A program made the position numbers and the translations under genes. 64,000 nt of DNA from Sciscionella marina DSM 45152 (GTDB lineage Bacteria > Actinomycetota > Actinomycetes > Mycobacteriales > Pseudonocardiaceae): assembly GCF_000379465.1 (NCBI RefSeq), contig NZ_KB905425.1:205163-269162 (forward strand). Reading direction: 5' to 3'. Of this stretch, positions 31,217 through 39,726 are shown in pieces. Each line of letters starts with the position of its first letter. The stretch's first letter is position 1. The notes beneath the pieces are model-generated. The model searched no databases, was not told the DNA's origin, and saw nothing but the letters and a program-made list of their open reading frames with translations.

Positions 31217-32196
31217 TCCCGTTTCTGACTCCGGAACCGGCGGCGCCCAGCGGCGGGCACGTCTACAACGCCCGCATCGCCGCCGGACTCGGCCTGCACG
31301 AGGTCGTGCTGCCGGGGCGCTGGCCGGAACGGGACCAGTCCGCACGGATGGAGCTGGCCAGCGGGCTCGCCGTGCGGCCACCGGGATCCCGGGTACTGAT
31401 CGATGGGCTTGTCGCGTGTGGACAGCCGGATGTCATTGTGCCCCAAGCGGAGCGGCTGAAGATCACCGTACTGGTGCATCTCCCGCTCACCGATGAGACC
31501 GGGGCGGACCCGCGACTCGAAGCGCGGGAACGGGAAACGCTGCACGCGGTGCACGCGGTGATCGCGACCAGCGAGTGCACCGCGCGCGATCTGGTGCGCC
31601 GACACGGGATTCCCGCGCGCCGGGTGCACATCGCGGTCCCGGGCACCGAACCCGCGCCGCTCGCGCCCGGCACCGACGGGCGCGGCGAACTGCTCTGCGT
31701 GGCCTCGCTGACCCCGCGCAAGGGGCACGAACTACTCCTCGATGCCCTCGCGCAGGTGCCCGAACTGGATTGGCGCTGTACCTGTGTCGGGCCGGGGAAT
31801 CCCGGCCACCTCCGGGAAATCGCGGCACGCGCCGGGATCGCCGATCGGGTGTGGTTCACCGGGCCGCTGACCGGAACCGCGCTCACGCGGCGGTATGCGG
31901 CCGCCGATCTGTTCGTGCTCGCCTCGCACGCCGAGACCTTCGGCATGGCGCTCACCGAGGCGATCGCGCGCGGGATTCCGGTGCTCGCCACGGCGGCCGG
32001 TGCGGTCCCGGGGACGGTCGGCACGGCCGGGTTGCTCGTCGAACCGCGTGATCCGGCGGCCTTCGCGAGCGCGCTGCGGCTCTGGTTCGTCGAGGAAGCG
32101 CTGCGCGTTCGGCTACGCAAGGCCGCGCGGGAGCGCCGTACGATACTGGGCACGTGGGAGGAGACGATCCGGTGCATCGCGGGAGTGCTGGAATGA
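31213..32196 (+). CDS. GT4-type glycosyltransferase (GT-B fold)
   Basis: 327 residues. The N-terminus [19 protein letters not shown] is the acceptor loop of GT4-like enzymes. The C-terminal donor domain has [17 protein letters not shown] and the E-x7-E element [25 protein letters not shown], typical of retaining glycosyltransferases. It transfers a sugar from a nucleotide donor to an acceptor, here perhaps the product of the PTPS-like step. The GTG start overlaps the PTPS stop and its own stop overlaps the next ATG, so stoichiometric synthesis is likely. No membrane segment. Confidence 0.88.
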   Translation: MIPFLTPEPAAPSGGHVYNARIAAGLGLHEVVLPGRWPERDQSARMELASGLAVRPPGSRVLIDGLVACGQPDVIVPQAERLKITVLVHLPLTDETGADPRLEARERETLHAVHAVIATSECTARDLVRRHGIPARRVHIAVPGTEPAPLAPGTDGRGELLCVASLTPRKGHELLLDALAQVPELDWRCTCVGPGNPGHLREIAARAGIADRVWFTGPLTGTALTRRYAAADLFVLASHAETFGMALTEAIARGIPVLATAAGAVPGTVGTAGLLVEPRDPAAFASALRLWFVEEALRVRLRKAARERRTILGTWEETIRCIAGVLE

Positions 32197-32933
32197 CCTT
32201 CAGCGCCGACTGGCTCGCGCTGCGGGAACCGGCCGACGCCGCCGCGCGCTCCCGGGAACTGGCCGAGCTCATCCGGCTGCCCGAGCGCGCGATCATCCGG
32301 GACCTCGGCGCCGGAACCGGTTCCATGGGCCGCTGGCTCGCCCCGCTGCTTTCCGGGGGACAGCACTGGATCCTGCACGACCGGGACCCGGAACTGCTCG
32401 CGGCCGCGCGACTGCCGGTCAGCTGGGAACCCGAAGCGGGCCCGCTGCCTGCCGAATTCGCGGGTACCTCGCTGGTCACCGCCTCCGCGCTGCTCGATCT
32501 GCTGGACACCGCGCAGCTCGAGGCGCTCGCGACCGGATGCGTAGCCGCGGGCTGCCCCGCGCTGCTCACCCTCACCGTCATCGGCGAGGTGCGGTTCGCC
32601 CCGGCCGATCCGCTCGATGCCGAGCTGGTACGGGCCTTCAATGCGCACCAGCGCAGGCACACCGGGCTCGGTCCGGATGCCGTGGACGCCGCGGCGAACT
32701 CCTTCGCGCGTGCGGGTGCGCGGGTGCACCGGAGGCCGAGTCCGTGGCGGCTCGATGCGCCGAGCGCGCTCGCCGGGGAATGGCTGCGCGGCTGGGTGCG
32801 TGCCGCGGTGGAGTACCGCCCGGAACTCGCCGGACCGGCGCGCGAGTATCTGGCTCACCGGCTCGCGACGCCCTTCAGCGTTACCGTCGGGCACGAGGAT
32901 CTGCTCGCGATTCCGGAAGGTAGCCCGGCATGA
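32193..32933 (+). CDS. SAM-dependent methyltransferase of the pterin/GT locus
   Basis: 246 residues. The SAM-binding motif IIRDLGAGTGSMGRWLAPL is at about 34-52, with the acidic residue in WILHDRDPE and motif IV region VTASALLDLLD. The C-terminal region is a helical cap of uncertain role. ATGA overlaps at both ends tie it to the glycosyltransferase and to the membrane protein. Its acceptor is presumably the same small molecule; O-, N- or C-methylation cannot be told apart from sequence. Confidence 0.83.
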   Translation: MTFSADWLALREPADAAARSRELAELIRLPERAIIRDLGAGTGSMGRWLAPLLSGGQHWILHDRDPELLAAARLPVSWEPEAGPLPAEFAGTSLVTASALLDLLDTAQLEALATGCVAAGCPALLTLTVIGEVRFAPADPLDAELVRAFNAHQRRHTGLGPDAVDAAANSFARAGARVHRRPSPWRLDAPSALAGEWLRGWVRAAVEYRPELAGPAREYLAHRLATPFSVTVGHEDLLAIPEGSPA

Positions 32934-33856
32934 CCGCCAAGCTGTGGTCGGTACTGCAACCGTTGCTCGGAGCCGGGGTGCTGCTCGTCCTCGTACTGCG
33001 GCTCGGCACGGATTCCGCACTGCACGGGCTGGCCGCACTGCGCCCGGGGACGCTGCTCGCCGCGCTCGAGATCGGGTTCCTCACCACGGTGTGCAGCGCG
33101 CGCCGGTGGTGGCACATCGCCCGCGCCGTGGACATCCGGCTGCCGCTGGACACCGCGATCGCCGACTACTACCGCGCGCTGCTGCTCAACGCGGTGCTTC
33201 CGGTCGGCGTGCTCGGGGATGTGCACCGGGGACTGCACCACGGGCGGCTGATCGGGGATGTCGGCAAGGGAATGCGCGCGGTCGCACTGGAACGCAGCGC
33301 GGGCCAGATCGTCGGGATCGCGGTCGCCGTGCTGATCCTGCTCGCCCAGCCGCAACTGCTCGGCCTGCTCGCCCCGTACGCGGCCTGTCTGCTCGCCGGA
33401 TTCGCACTGCTGGCGGCGCTCGCCGTGGTCCTGTTGGTGCGCCGGAACCGGGTGCTGATGCGCATTCTCGCCGAGGCCAGGACCGCGTTCACCGGTTCGG
33501 CGCTGCGCGGGGTGCTGCTCATGTCGGTGCTGACCTTCCTCGGGCACGTGCTGCTGTTCCTGATCGCCGCACGCGCCTCCGGGGCAACCGCCGGCGTGGC
33601 GGAGCTGCTTCCGCTCGTGGTGCTCGGGCTGCTGGCGATGTCCCTTCCGGTCAACATCGGCGGTTGGGGACCGCGCGAAGCCGTGCTCGCCATCGGTTTC
33701 GGTGCCGCGGGCCTCGGCGCGGGGGCCGGACTCGCCGCCGGGGTGGCCTACGGGGTGCTCACCCTGGTCGCCGCTTTGCCGGGTGCCCTCGTGTTGCTCC
33801 TGCGCCGGGATGCGCGGATCGCGCCCTATCCTGACCCGCGCGCCTGCACTGGCTGA
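32930..33856 (+). CDS. lysylphosphatidylglycerol synthase-type transmembrane (UPF0104) protein
   Basis: 308 residues with about eight membrane helices. The conserved elements RWWHIARA and ALLLNAVLPVGVLGDVHRG and, later, SLPVNIGGWGPREA (the N-x-G-G-x-G-x-R-E motif) mark the LPG_synthase_TM family, which includes the flippase half of MprF and many transporters of glycolipid-like molecules. The C-terminal synthase domain of MprF is absent, so it more likely moves or modifies a lipid-linked product. It ends the operon; its last 31 bases overlap the convergent creatininase-like gene. Confidence 0.83.
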   Translation: MTAKLWSVLQPLLGAGVLLVLVLRLGTDSALHGLAALRPGTLLAALEIGFLTTVCSARRWWHIARAVDIRLPLDTAIADYYRALLLNAVLPVGVLGDVHRGLHHGRLIGDVGKGMRAVALERSAGQIVGIAVAVLILLAQPQLLGLLAPYAACLLAGFALLAALAVVLLVRRNRVLMRILAEARTAFTGSALRGVLLMSVLTFLGHVLLFLIAARASGATAGVAELLPLVVLGLLAMSLPVNIGGWGPREAVLAIGFGAAGLGAGAGLAAGVAYGVLTLVAALPGALVLLLRRDARIAPYPDPRACTG

Positions 33857-34428
33857 ACAGCGTCAGGTATTCGGTGAAGGATTCGACCAGGCGAGGGGCG
33901 CCCGATCACCCCGGTTTCGGGCCGCACCAAACCGGGATGCGCGCGCAACAGGATCGAGGTCTCCCGCTCGCCCGCGTGCATGTCCTCGTCCGGATGCGTC
34001 AGCACACCCGCTGCCTCGTGCGCCCGCGCCCAGTCGAGCGGGCTGCGAAACAGCGCCAGGTTCGCCGACTCCTGCACGGTGTTGCCGAGCACGTGGTTGC
34101 CGCCGTGCCCGTTCACCAGCACCAGGCCCGCGATCCCGGGAAGCGAGGCGGCCACATCCCGGACGAACGCGTCGAGGGTGCGCGCCGAGATGCTCACCGT
34201 GCCCGGCCAGTCCGCGTGCTCCTGGGAGCAGGAGATGGGCAGCGCGGGCAGCAGGCGCACCGGATGGGTGGCGGCGAGCTCGCCCGCGATGGTCGCCGCG
34301 ATCAGGGTGTCGGTGGCCGGCGGCAGATAGGGACCATGCTGTTCGTGACTGCCGATGGGCAGCACCGCGATCCGGGCCGCGCGCTGGTGTTCCTCGGTCG
34401 TCGTCGCCGTGGGGAGCAGAGTGTCCAC
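33826..34428 (-). CDS. creatininase-family amidohydrolase with damaged C-terminus
   Basis: 200 residues, against about 240 for the family. The N-terminal part is good: LPIGSHEQHGPYLPPATDT (metal ligands E, H, D), SCSQEHADWPGTVS and VNGHGGNHV (H, N) and the later HAGERETS ligand. After LVRPE the family's next 20-odd residues are missing and the sequence jumps to TGVIGRPS; then the frame slips, because a neighbouring frame continues with LVESFTEYLTLFSQC, a plausible original C-terminus. The gene is therefore probably recently damaged or has an altered tail. Family members open cyclic amides, including FAPy-type pterin/flavin precursors and mycofactocin peptides. Confidence 0.78.
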   Translation of the reverse strand: MDTLLPTATTTEEHQRAARIAVLPIGSHEQHGPYLPPATDTLIAATIAGELAATHPVRLLPALPISCSQEHADWPGTVSISARTLDAFVRDVAASLPGIAGLVLVNGHGGNHVLGNTVQESANLALFRSPLDWARAHEAAGVLTHPDEDMHAGERETSILLRAHPGLVRPETGVIGRPSPGRILHRIPDAVQPVQARGSG

Positions 34429-34460
34429 ATCGGTACCCTAGGAGCGGAGGAGGTGGCCGC

Positions 34461-34814
34461 GTGCACGGTCTCGGTGAGCTCGAGGGCAAGGTGATGGACG
34501 TCCTGTGGGGCGCCGACCGGCCCCTGCGGGTGCGGGATGTGCTCGAGCACCTGGACACCGCGCGGCCGCTCGCCTACACCACGGTGATGACGGTGCTGGA
34601 CAACTTGCACGGCAAGGGTTGGGTGCACCGGGAACGCGATGGGCGCGCCTATGCGTACCTGCCCGCGCGCAGCAGGGAGGAGGCGGGCGCCCAGCTGCTG
34701 CGCGAGGTGCTCGAATCCAGCGGCAACGCCGAACGGGTACTGCTGCACTTCGCCGAATCCGCCACCGAACGCGAGTCCGAACTGCTGCGCAAGGTGTTCG
34801 GGGAGGATCGATGA
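34461..34814 (+). CDS. BlaI/MecI-family transcriptional repressor
   Basis: 117 residues. The N-terminal winged helix matches BlaI/MecI: LGELEGKVMDVLW, LRVRDVLEHL, LAYTTVMTVLDNLHGKGWVHRERDGRAYAYLP. The C-terminal helices (about 80-117) form the dimer. GTG start with GGAGGAGG upstream. It is coupled by ATGA to an M56 peptidase that would cleave or sense for it. In actinobacteria such pairs (BlaI with BlaR1-like or CopY-like partners) control beta-lactam responses or ATP-synthase/respiratory genes. No beta-lactamase is nearby. Confidence 0.9.
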   Translation: MHGLGELEGKVMDVLWGADRPLRVRDVLEHLDTARPLAYTTVMTVLDNLHGKGWVHRERDGRAYAYLPARSREEAGAQLLREVLESSGNAERVLLHFAESATERESELLRKVFGEDR

Positions 34815-35764
34815 CGCTCGCGCTCGGCCTGTTCCTCGCCGCGCTCCTGATCGGGCTGCTTGCTCCGCGGTACCTGCAAATCGCCGTCGATCCGGGCGTG
34901 CACCCGAGGCTGGCCCTGCTCGCCTGGACCGGATCGCTGGCCACCATGCTCGCCGCCGCGCTCGGTTCCGCGGCGCTGTTGGCCTTCCCCGCCCGCGCGA
35001 ACGTGGACGGGATCATCGGCATGACCCACACCTGTGTGAACGTCGCCCGTTCCGGAGGGGTGCCCGGCCTGCGCCTGATCGTGGCGCCACTGGTCGGTGC
35101 CGCGCTGTTCGCCGCGCTTGTCTGGTTCGGCCTGGTCGCCGCTCGTGTTCTGGTGCGCAACCTGCGCTGGCGGCGCAGCCACCTCTCGCTGGTGCGCGCG
35201 TGCGGCACCGAGGAACACGACTGGCGTGGGACCACGGTGTTCTGGCTCGACCAGCACGCCCCGGTCGCGTACAGCCTCGGCGGGCGCAACGGCACCGTCG
35301 TGGTCACCAAGGGCGTCGCCGAGCTGCCCGCCTCGCAGCGGGCCGCCATCCTCGCGCACGAGCACGCCCACCTGCGGGCACGGCACCACCTGCTGGTGCT
35401 CGCCGCCGAGGCCTGTGCCCGCGCCTTCCCGTTCCTTCCGCTGTGCCGCAGCGCGCCCCCGATCCTGCGGATGCTGGTCGAGCTGTCCGCGGATGCCTGT
35501 GCCGCGCGTGAACACGGCAGCCGATCGGTGCGGGACGCCCTGCGTACGCTCGCCGACGGACATCCCAGTGCTCCGGTGCCCGCGCTCGGCATGTCCCGGG
35601 ACGCCGTGCGTGCCCGGCTGCGCTGGCTCGGCCCCGAGCGGGCACCCGAGCGCCGTGCCGACTTCGCGCTCACCGCGGTCTTCTCGGCCGTCCCGGTGCT
35701 CGCCGCGATCGCGGTCAGCGTGGCGCTCGTGCTGTTCTACTGCTACGCGCTGCGACCCGCCTGA
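34811..35764 (+). CDS. M56-family membrane metallopeptidase (BlaR1-like)
   Basis: 317 residues. Membrane helices lie at about 1-20, 33-60, 88-112 and 285-312; the cytoplasmic loop between them carries the zinc motif HEHAH (HExxH type, about residue 185) within AAILAHEHAHLRARHH, and the third ligand is probably the Glu in VELSADACAAREHG. The penicillin-binding sensor domain of true BlaR1 is absent, so the signal is unlikely to be a beta-lactam bound outside. It likely inactivates the coupled BlaI repressor by proteolysis. The end overlaps the convergent VapC gene by 22 bases. Confidence 0.88.
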   Translation: MTLALGLFLAALLIGLLAPRYLQIAVDPGVHPRLALLAWTGSLATMLAAALGSAALLAFPARANVDGIIGMTHTCVNVARSGGVPGLRLIVAPLVGAALFAALVWFGLVAARVLVRNLRWRRSHLSLVRACGTEEHDWRGTTVFWLDQHAPVAYSLGGRNGTVVVTKGVAELPASQRAAILAHEHAHLRARHHLLVLAAEACARAFPFLPLCRSAPPILRMLVELSADACAAREHGSRSVRDALRTLADGHPSAPVPALGMSRDAVRARLRWLGPERAPERRADFALTAVFSAVPVLAAIAVSVALVLFYCYALRPA

Positions 35765-36165
35765 CCACTGCTGAGCACCACGCACTCGACCCCGGGAAGG
35801 GCGTCGAACCGGGTGCGGGCGTCCGTGGTGTAGACGGTGCGCGCATACGAGCGGGCGGTGGCGGCGATGATCAGGTCGTGGGCATCGCGTGGTTTCCCGG
35901 AACGGCGGGTGTGCGCCAGCAACTCCGCGTGGTGCTCGGCAACGGCGTCGTCGTATTCGAGGGTGGGCGCCACCTCGAGCAGCGAGTCCAGATACCCCCG
36001 CATGGCCGCGGCGCGCTGCTCGTCCTGGTCGAGCTCGATCCCGGCGAGGAATTCGGCGACCACGAGTACGGGGATGGCGATGTCGTCCGCGTCGTCCAGT
36101 TCAGGCAACGGCTCCTTTTTCGCCCCGGCGATCAGCACACCGGTGTCCAGAACTACTCGGCCCAT
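35743..36165 (-). CDS. vapC: VapC-type PIN-domain ribonuclease toxin
   Basis: 140 residues of PIN domain. Acidic catalytic residues are visible as the Asp in VVLDTGVLI, the Glu in VVAEFLAG, the Asp in PRDAHDLIIAATA and the final Asp in VYTTDARTRFDALPG. VapC toxins cut tRNA or rRNA with magnesium. It overlaps the antitoxin gene by 13 bases, so the pair is translationally coupled. This is the second toxin-antitoxin pair in the window and is unrelated to the MazEF-like one. Confidence 0.9.
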   Translation of the reverse strand: MGRVVLDTGVLIAGAKKEPLPELDDADDIAIPVLVVAEFLAGIELDQDEQRAAAMRGYLDSLLEVAPTLEYDDAVAEHHAELLAHTRRSGKPRDAHDLIIAATARSYARTVYTTDARTRFDALPGVECVVLSSGQAGRSA

Positions 36166-36428
36166 GGATCCGCGTCCGCCTCGGCGGTGGGGAGCTCGCG
36201 AACCGCGGCGACGTGACCGGCGAGCTCATCGGCCGCTTCGGACAGTGCAGGGTGCTCGGCCCAGCGCCGCATGGCCGCGCGGACGGCGGCCCCGTTCGCC
36301 CGGCCTGCGGGCGCGATCAGGGCGATCCGCTTCCCGCCGCGGGTCAGCGCGATCGTCTCGCCCCGTTCGGTCCGGTCGAGCACCGCTTTGAAGTTCCGGC
36401 TGGCCTCGGTCGCGGTCATCTCCCGCAC
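36153..36428 (-). CDS. vapB: Phd/YefM-type antitoxin of VapC
   Basis: 91 residues. The N-terminal Phd/YefM DNA-binding fold is seen in REMTATEASRNFKAVLDRTERGETIALTRGGKRIALIAP, followed by a disordered toxin-binding tail ending in an acidic segment (EADADPWAE). The GTG at 36428 is chosen because a GATAAT -10 element stands 8 bases upstream with no ribosome-binding site, implying a leaderless mRNA; an ATG at 36419 is the alternative. A 21-bp inverted repeat at the promoter is the probable operator. Confidence 0.88.
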   Translation of the reverse strand: MREMTATEASRNFKAVLDRTERGETIALTRGGKRIALIAPAGRANGAAVRAAMRRWAEHPALSEAADELAGHVAAVRELPTAEADADPWAE

Positions 36429-36449
36429 GGAATCAGATTATCAGATTCC
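36429..36449 (-). promoter_or_regulatory. vapBC operator overlapping a leaderless promoter
   Basis: GGAATC (36429-36434) and GATTCC (36444-36449) are perfect inverted arms around a 9-base A/T-rich centre. On the minus strand the centre contains GATAAT (36442-36437), a -10 element ending 8 bases before the GTG start. Repressor binding would cover the promoter directly. Confidence 0.65.
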
Positions 36450-36552
36450 GTACTGTCCGTGATCCGCGCGGCGGCACCCGATGTGCAGGTGCGCGGGTTC
36501 GGGCAACGTACACTCTTGACGTATACGGATGCCCCTGGCGAGGAGCGATTGC

Positions 36553-38100
36553 GTGGCCACCGAATCCACAGCTGAACAGGTCGTCGGCGAGCGGGAGCCG
36601 CGTGAGGAATGCGGCGTGTTCGGCGTTTGGGCCCCTGGTGAGGACGTCGCCAAGCTGGCCTTTTACGGGCTGTACGCACTGCAGCACCGCGGTCAGGAGG
36701 CGGCGGGGATCTCCGTGGCCGACGGTAAGCAGATCGTGGTGTTCAAGGATCTCGGGCTGGTCAGCCAGGTCTTCGACGAGAAGGTGCTGACCAGTCTGCG
36801 CGGGCACCTCGCGGTGGCGCACTGCCGTTATTCGACGACCGGATCGACGGTGTGGGAGAACGCACAGCCGATTTTCCGGGACACCGGGGACGGTAACGGG
36901 CTGACCTTCGCGCACAACGGCAACCTGGTGAACACCGAGGAACTGCGGGAGCGTTCGGAGTCCGCCGGGCTCAAGCCGATGCGCGGGCTGACCGGTTCGA
37001 GCTCGGACTCGGACCTGATGTGCGGGCTGCTCGCGCACCTGAGCAGGAGCGAATCGCTGTCCCTCGAACAGGCCGCGATGCGCCTGCTGCCCACCCTGCG
37101 CGGCGCGTTCTGCCTGGTGTTCTCGGACAAGGACACGCTCTACGCCGCGCGCGATCCGCATGGCGTGCACCCGCTCGTGCTCGGCAGGCTCGAACGCGGC
37201 TGGGTGGTCGCCAGCGAGACGGCCGCGCTGGACATCGTGGGCGCGAGCTTCGTACGCGAGGTGGAGCCGGGTGAGCTGATCGCGATCGACGCCGAGGGGC
37301 TGCGCTCCTCGCGGTTCGCCACTCCGGAGCCGAAGGGCTGTGTTTTCGAGTACGTCTACCTAGCCCGCCCGGACAGTTCGATCGCCGGGCGCAGCGTGCA
37401 CTCCACCCGGGTGGAGATCGGGCGCAGGCTCGCGGACGAGGCGCCCGCCGAGGCCGATCTGGTCATCCCCGTCCCGGAATCGGGCACCCCGGCCGCGGTC
37501 GGGTTCGCCCAGCGCTCGGGTATTCCGTACGGCCAGGGCCTGGTCAAGAACGCCTATGTCGGGCGCACCTTCATCCAGCCATCGCAGACCATTCGCCAGC
37601 TCGGCATCCGGCTCAAACTCAACCCGCTGCGCGAGGTGATCCGGGGCAAGCGGCTCGTCGTCGTGGATGATTCGATCGTGCGCGGGAACACCCAGCGCGC
37701 CCTGCTGCGCATGCTGCGCGAGGCGGGCGCGGTCGAGGTGCACGTGCGCATCGCCTCCCCACCGGTGCGCTGGCCCTGCTTCTACGGCATCGACTTCGCC
37801 ACCCGCGCCGAGCTGATCGCGAACGGGCTCGACGCGGACGGGGTGCGCCGCTCGATCGGTGCCGATTCGCTCGCCTATGTCTCGATCGACGGGATGACCG
37901 CGGCCTCGGATCAGCCGCGCAACCGGTTGTGTGCCGCCTGCTTCGACGGCGAGTACCCGATCGCCCTGCCGAAGGGCGCGCTCGCCGGTAAGAACCCCGA
38001 AGACAACACGGCACCGGACTCGGATCCGGGTGCCTTCGGAGCATCCGGTACACCGGTACCGGCCGGGTACGGCGCGCAGGAAGCCGTACGGCGTCCCTGA
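36553..38100 (+). CDS. purF: amidophosphoribosyltransferase
   Basis: 515 residues. A short propeptide precedes Cys20 in REECGVFGVW, the N-terminal nucleophile of the glutaminase domain after processing. The phosphoribosyltransferase domain has the PRPP motif VVVDDSIVRGNT, and cysteines in RWPCFYGIDF and RLCAACF fit the Fe-S class of PurF. It makes 5-phosphoribosylamine from PRPP and glutamine, the first step of purine synthesis. The GTG at 36553 has GAGGAG 8 bases upstream and is preferred over the ATG at 36529. purM follows 25 bases downstream. Confidence 0.96.
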   Translation: MATESTAEQVVGEREPREECGVFGVWAPGEDVAKLAFYGLYALQHRGQEAAGISVADGKQIVVFKDLGLVSQVFDEKVLTSLRGHLAVAHCRYSTTGSTVWENAQPIFRDTGDGNGLTFAHNGNLVNTEELRERSESAGLKPMRGLTGSSSDSDLMCGLLAHLSRSESLSLEQAAMRLLPTLRGAFCLVFSDKDTLYAARDPHGVHPLVLGRLERGWVVASETAALDIVGASFVREVEPGELIAIDAEGLRSSRFATPEPKGCVFEYVYLARPDSSIAGRSVHSTRVEIGRRLADEAPAEADLVIPVPESGTPAAVGFAQRSGIPYGQGLVKNAYVGRTFIQPSQTIRQLGIRLKLNPLREVIRGKRLVVVDDSIVRGNTQRALLRMLREAGAVEVHVRIASPPVRWPCFYGIDFATRAELIANGLDADGVRRSIGADSLAYVSIDGMTAASDQPRNRLCAACFDGEYPIALPKGALAGKNPEDNTAPDSDPGAFGASGTPVPAGYGAQEAVRRP

Positions 38101-38125
38101 TCAATTCAGGCTGGAGAATCTCGTA

Positions 38126-39214
38126 GTGCGCAACGAAACAGGTTCCTCGCAGGTCACCTACTCCTCAGCCGGAGTGGATATCGAGGCAGGCGAGGAGGCC
38201 GTCGAGCGGTTCAAACCCTTCGCGGCGAAGGCCACCCGGCCGGAGGTACGCGGTGGCCTCGGTGGGTTCGCCGGGTTGTTCGCCCTCAAAGCGGAACGGT
38301 GGCGCGAACCGCTACTCGCTTCCTCGACCGATGGGGTCGGCACCAAGGTCGCGATCGCCCAGGCGATGGATGTGCACGACACCATCGGCAAGGACCTGGT
38401 CGCCATGGTGGTGGACGACCTCGTGGTCTGCGGGGCCGAGCCGCTGTTCATGCAGGACTACATCGCGGTCGGGCACGTCGACCCGGAGCGGGTGGCGATG
38501 CTGGTCAAGGGCACCGCGGAGGGGTGCGTGCTGGCCGGCTGCGCCCTGCTCGGCGGGGAGACCGCGGAGCATCCCGGGCTGATGGCCGAGGGGGACTACG
38601 ACATCTCCGGCACCGGGGTGGGCGTCGTCGAGGCCGACGATCAGCTCGGCCCGGACCGGGTGCGCCCCGGCGATGTGGTGCTCGCGCTCGGTGCTTCCGG
38701 ACTGCACGCCAACGGCTACTCGCTCGCACGCCGGGTGTTGCTGGACATCGCGCGCATGCCGTTGGACGGGCACGTCGAGGAATTCGGCCGCACCCTCGGT
38801 GAGGAACTACTCGAACCGACCCGTATCTACGCCAAGGACTGCCTCGCGCTCGCCGCGGAGACGAGCGTGCGGACCTTCGCGCACGTGACCGGCGGCGGGC
38901 TGGCGAACAATCTCGGCCGGGTGCTCCCGGAAGGGTTGACCGCCGTGCTCGACCGGGACACGTGGAACCCCGCTCCGGTGTTCGGCCTGATCGCCCAGCG
39001 TGGGCGCATCGACCGCGCGGAGATGGAGCGCACGTTCAACATGGGAGTCGGCATGGTGGCCGTCATCGATCCCGAGGATGTCGACCGGGCGCTCGCCGTG
39101 CTCACGGCACGGCATGTGCCCGGCTGGGTGCTTGGTGAGATCAAGCCCAGCAAGGACATCGACGGGTCCGACGATGTTTCCGTGTTGCTCCGAGGGAACC
39201 ACTCACGGTTCTGA
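38126..39214 (+). CDS. purM: phosphoribosylformylglycinamidine cyclo-ligase
   Basis: 362 residues. It starts with the PurM hallmark YSSAGVDIEAGEEAVE, then LLASSTDGVGTKVAIAQ (ATP/metal loop), GAEPLFMQDYIAVG, GCALLGGETAEHPG and ALGASGLHANGYSLAR. It closes the imidazole ring of AIR using ATP, the fifth step of purine synthesis. GTG start with CTGGAG upstream; it follows purF directly, and the two form the usual actinobacterial purF-purM operon. A strong hairpin terminator follows. Confidence 0.96.
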   Translation: MRNETGSSQVTYSSAGVDIEAGEEAVERFKPFAAKATRPEVRGGLGGFAGLFALKAERWREPLLASSTDGVGTKVAIAQAMDVHDTIGKDLVAMVVDDLVVCGAEPLFMQDYIAVGHVDPERVAMLVKGTAEGCVLAGCALLGGETAEHPGLMAEGDYDISGTGVGVVEADDQLGPDRVRPGDVVLALGASGLHANGYSLARRVLLDIARMPLDGHVEEFGRTLGEELLEPTRIYAKDCLALAAETSVRTFAHVTGGGLANNLGRVLPEGLTAVLDRDTWNPAPVFGLIAQRGRIDRAEMERTFNMGVGMVAVIDPEDVDRALAVLTARHVPGWVLGEIKPSKDIDGSDDVSVLLRGNHSRF

Positions 39215-39221
39215 CCGATTC

Positions 39222-39246
39222 CCGGTGCCGCCGATGGCGGCACCGG
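39222..39246. terminator. bidirectional terminator between purM and DUF3073
   Basis: CCGGTGCCGCC (39222-39232) and GGCGGCACCGG (39236-39246) form an 11-bp perfect stem with a 3-base loop, between the convergent ends of purM and the DUF3073 gene. No T run, as is common in these GC-rich genomes. Confidence 0.75.
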
Positions 39247-39258
39247 TCCACTACTCGG

Positions 39259-39444
39259 TCAACGTCGGTAGTCGTAGTCGTCGTACGGATCCCCGTACTT
39301 GTCCTCGTAGGCATCATCGTCCTGCGTGGACTTGGAACTGGACAACTCGCGCTGTAAGGCATCAAGGTCCGTGTCCGGGCCGCTGTTGTACTTCAGCTCC
39401 CGTGCCACTTTCGTTTGCTTGGCCTTCGCTCGGCCGCGCCCCAT
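39259..39444 (-). CDS. DUF3073 family small acidic/basic protein
   Basis: 61 residues. The N-terminus MGRGRAKAKQTKVARELKY is the DUF3073 signature, and the tail is acidic and Tyr/Asp-rich (DDDAYEDKYGDPYDDYDY). This actinobacterial protein regularly lies next to purM and has no known function; the basic head and acidic tail suggest a protein or nucleic-acid interaction. The ATG at 39444 gives the family length; upstream in-frame codons do not look like family sequence. Confidence 0.9.
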   Translation of the reverse strand: MGRGRAKAKQTKVARELKYNSGPDTDLDALQRELSSSKSTQDDDAYEDKYGDPYDDYDYRR

Positions 39445-39726
39445 CTGGCTCGACCCCCTCATGCAAGGGGCAGGGCGGCCGGGGGAACGGCGGCCCTGCA
39501 TCTACTGGACATGTTTCGTAGTAACTACCGTACAGGTTCGACGCGGTTTGGCGCGACGTGGCTTGCCTGTGTGTGTCCCGACATTCCCTGGTGATTCGGT
39601 TGCCCTGGCGAGATACGTTCCGGCTGTCCCGCCAATGTGGGGACGCTCACAGAATCGTTCCCGGATAGGACGGGCGTACTGGTACCACCACGGCGCCCGC
39701 AGCACGCGCGTGGCACGATTTAGGGT

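Noticed and set aside
34811-35764. Beta-lactam sensor BlaR1
   Set aside because: The protein ends about 20 codons after its last membrane helix; the penicillin-binding sensor domain is not present.
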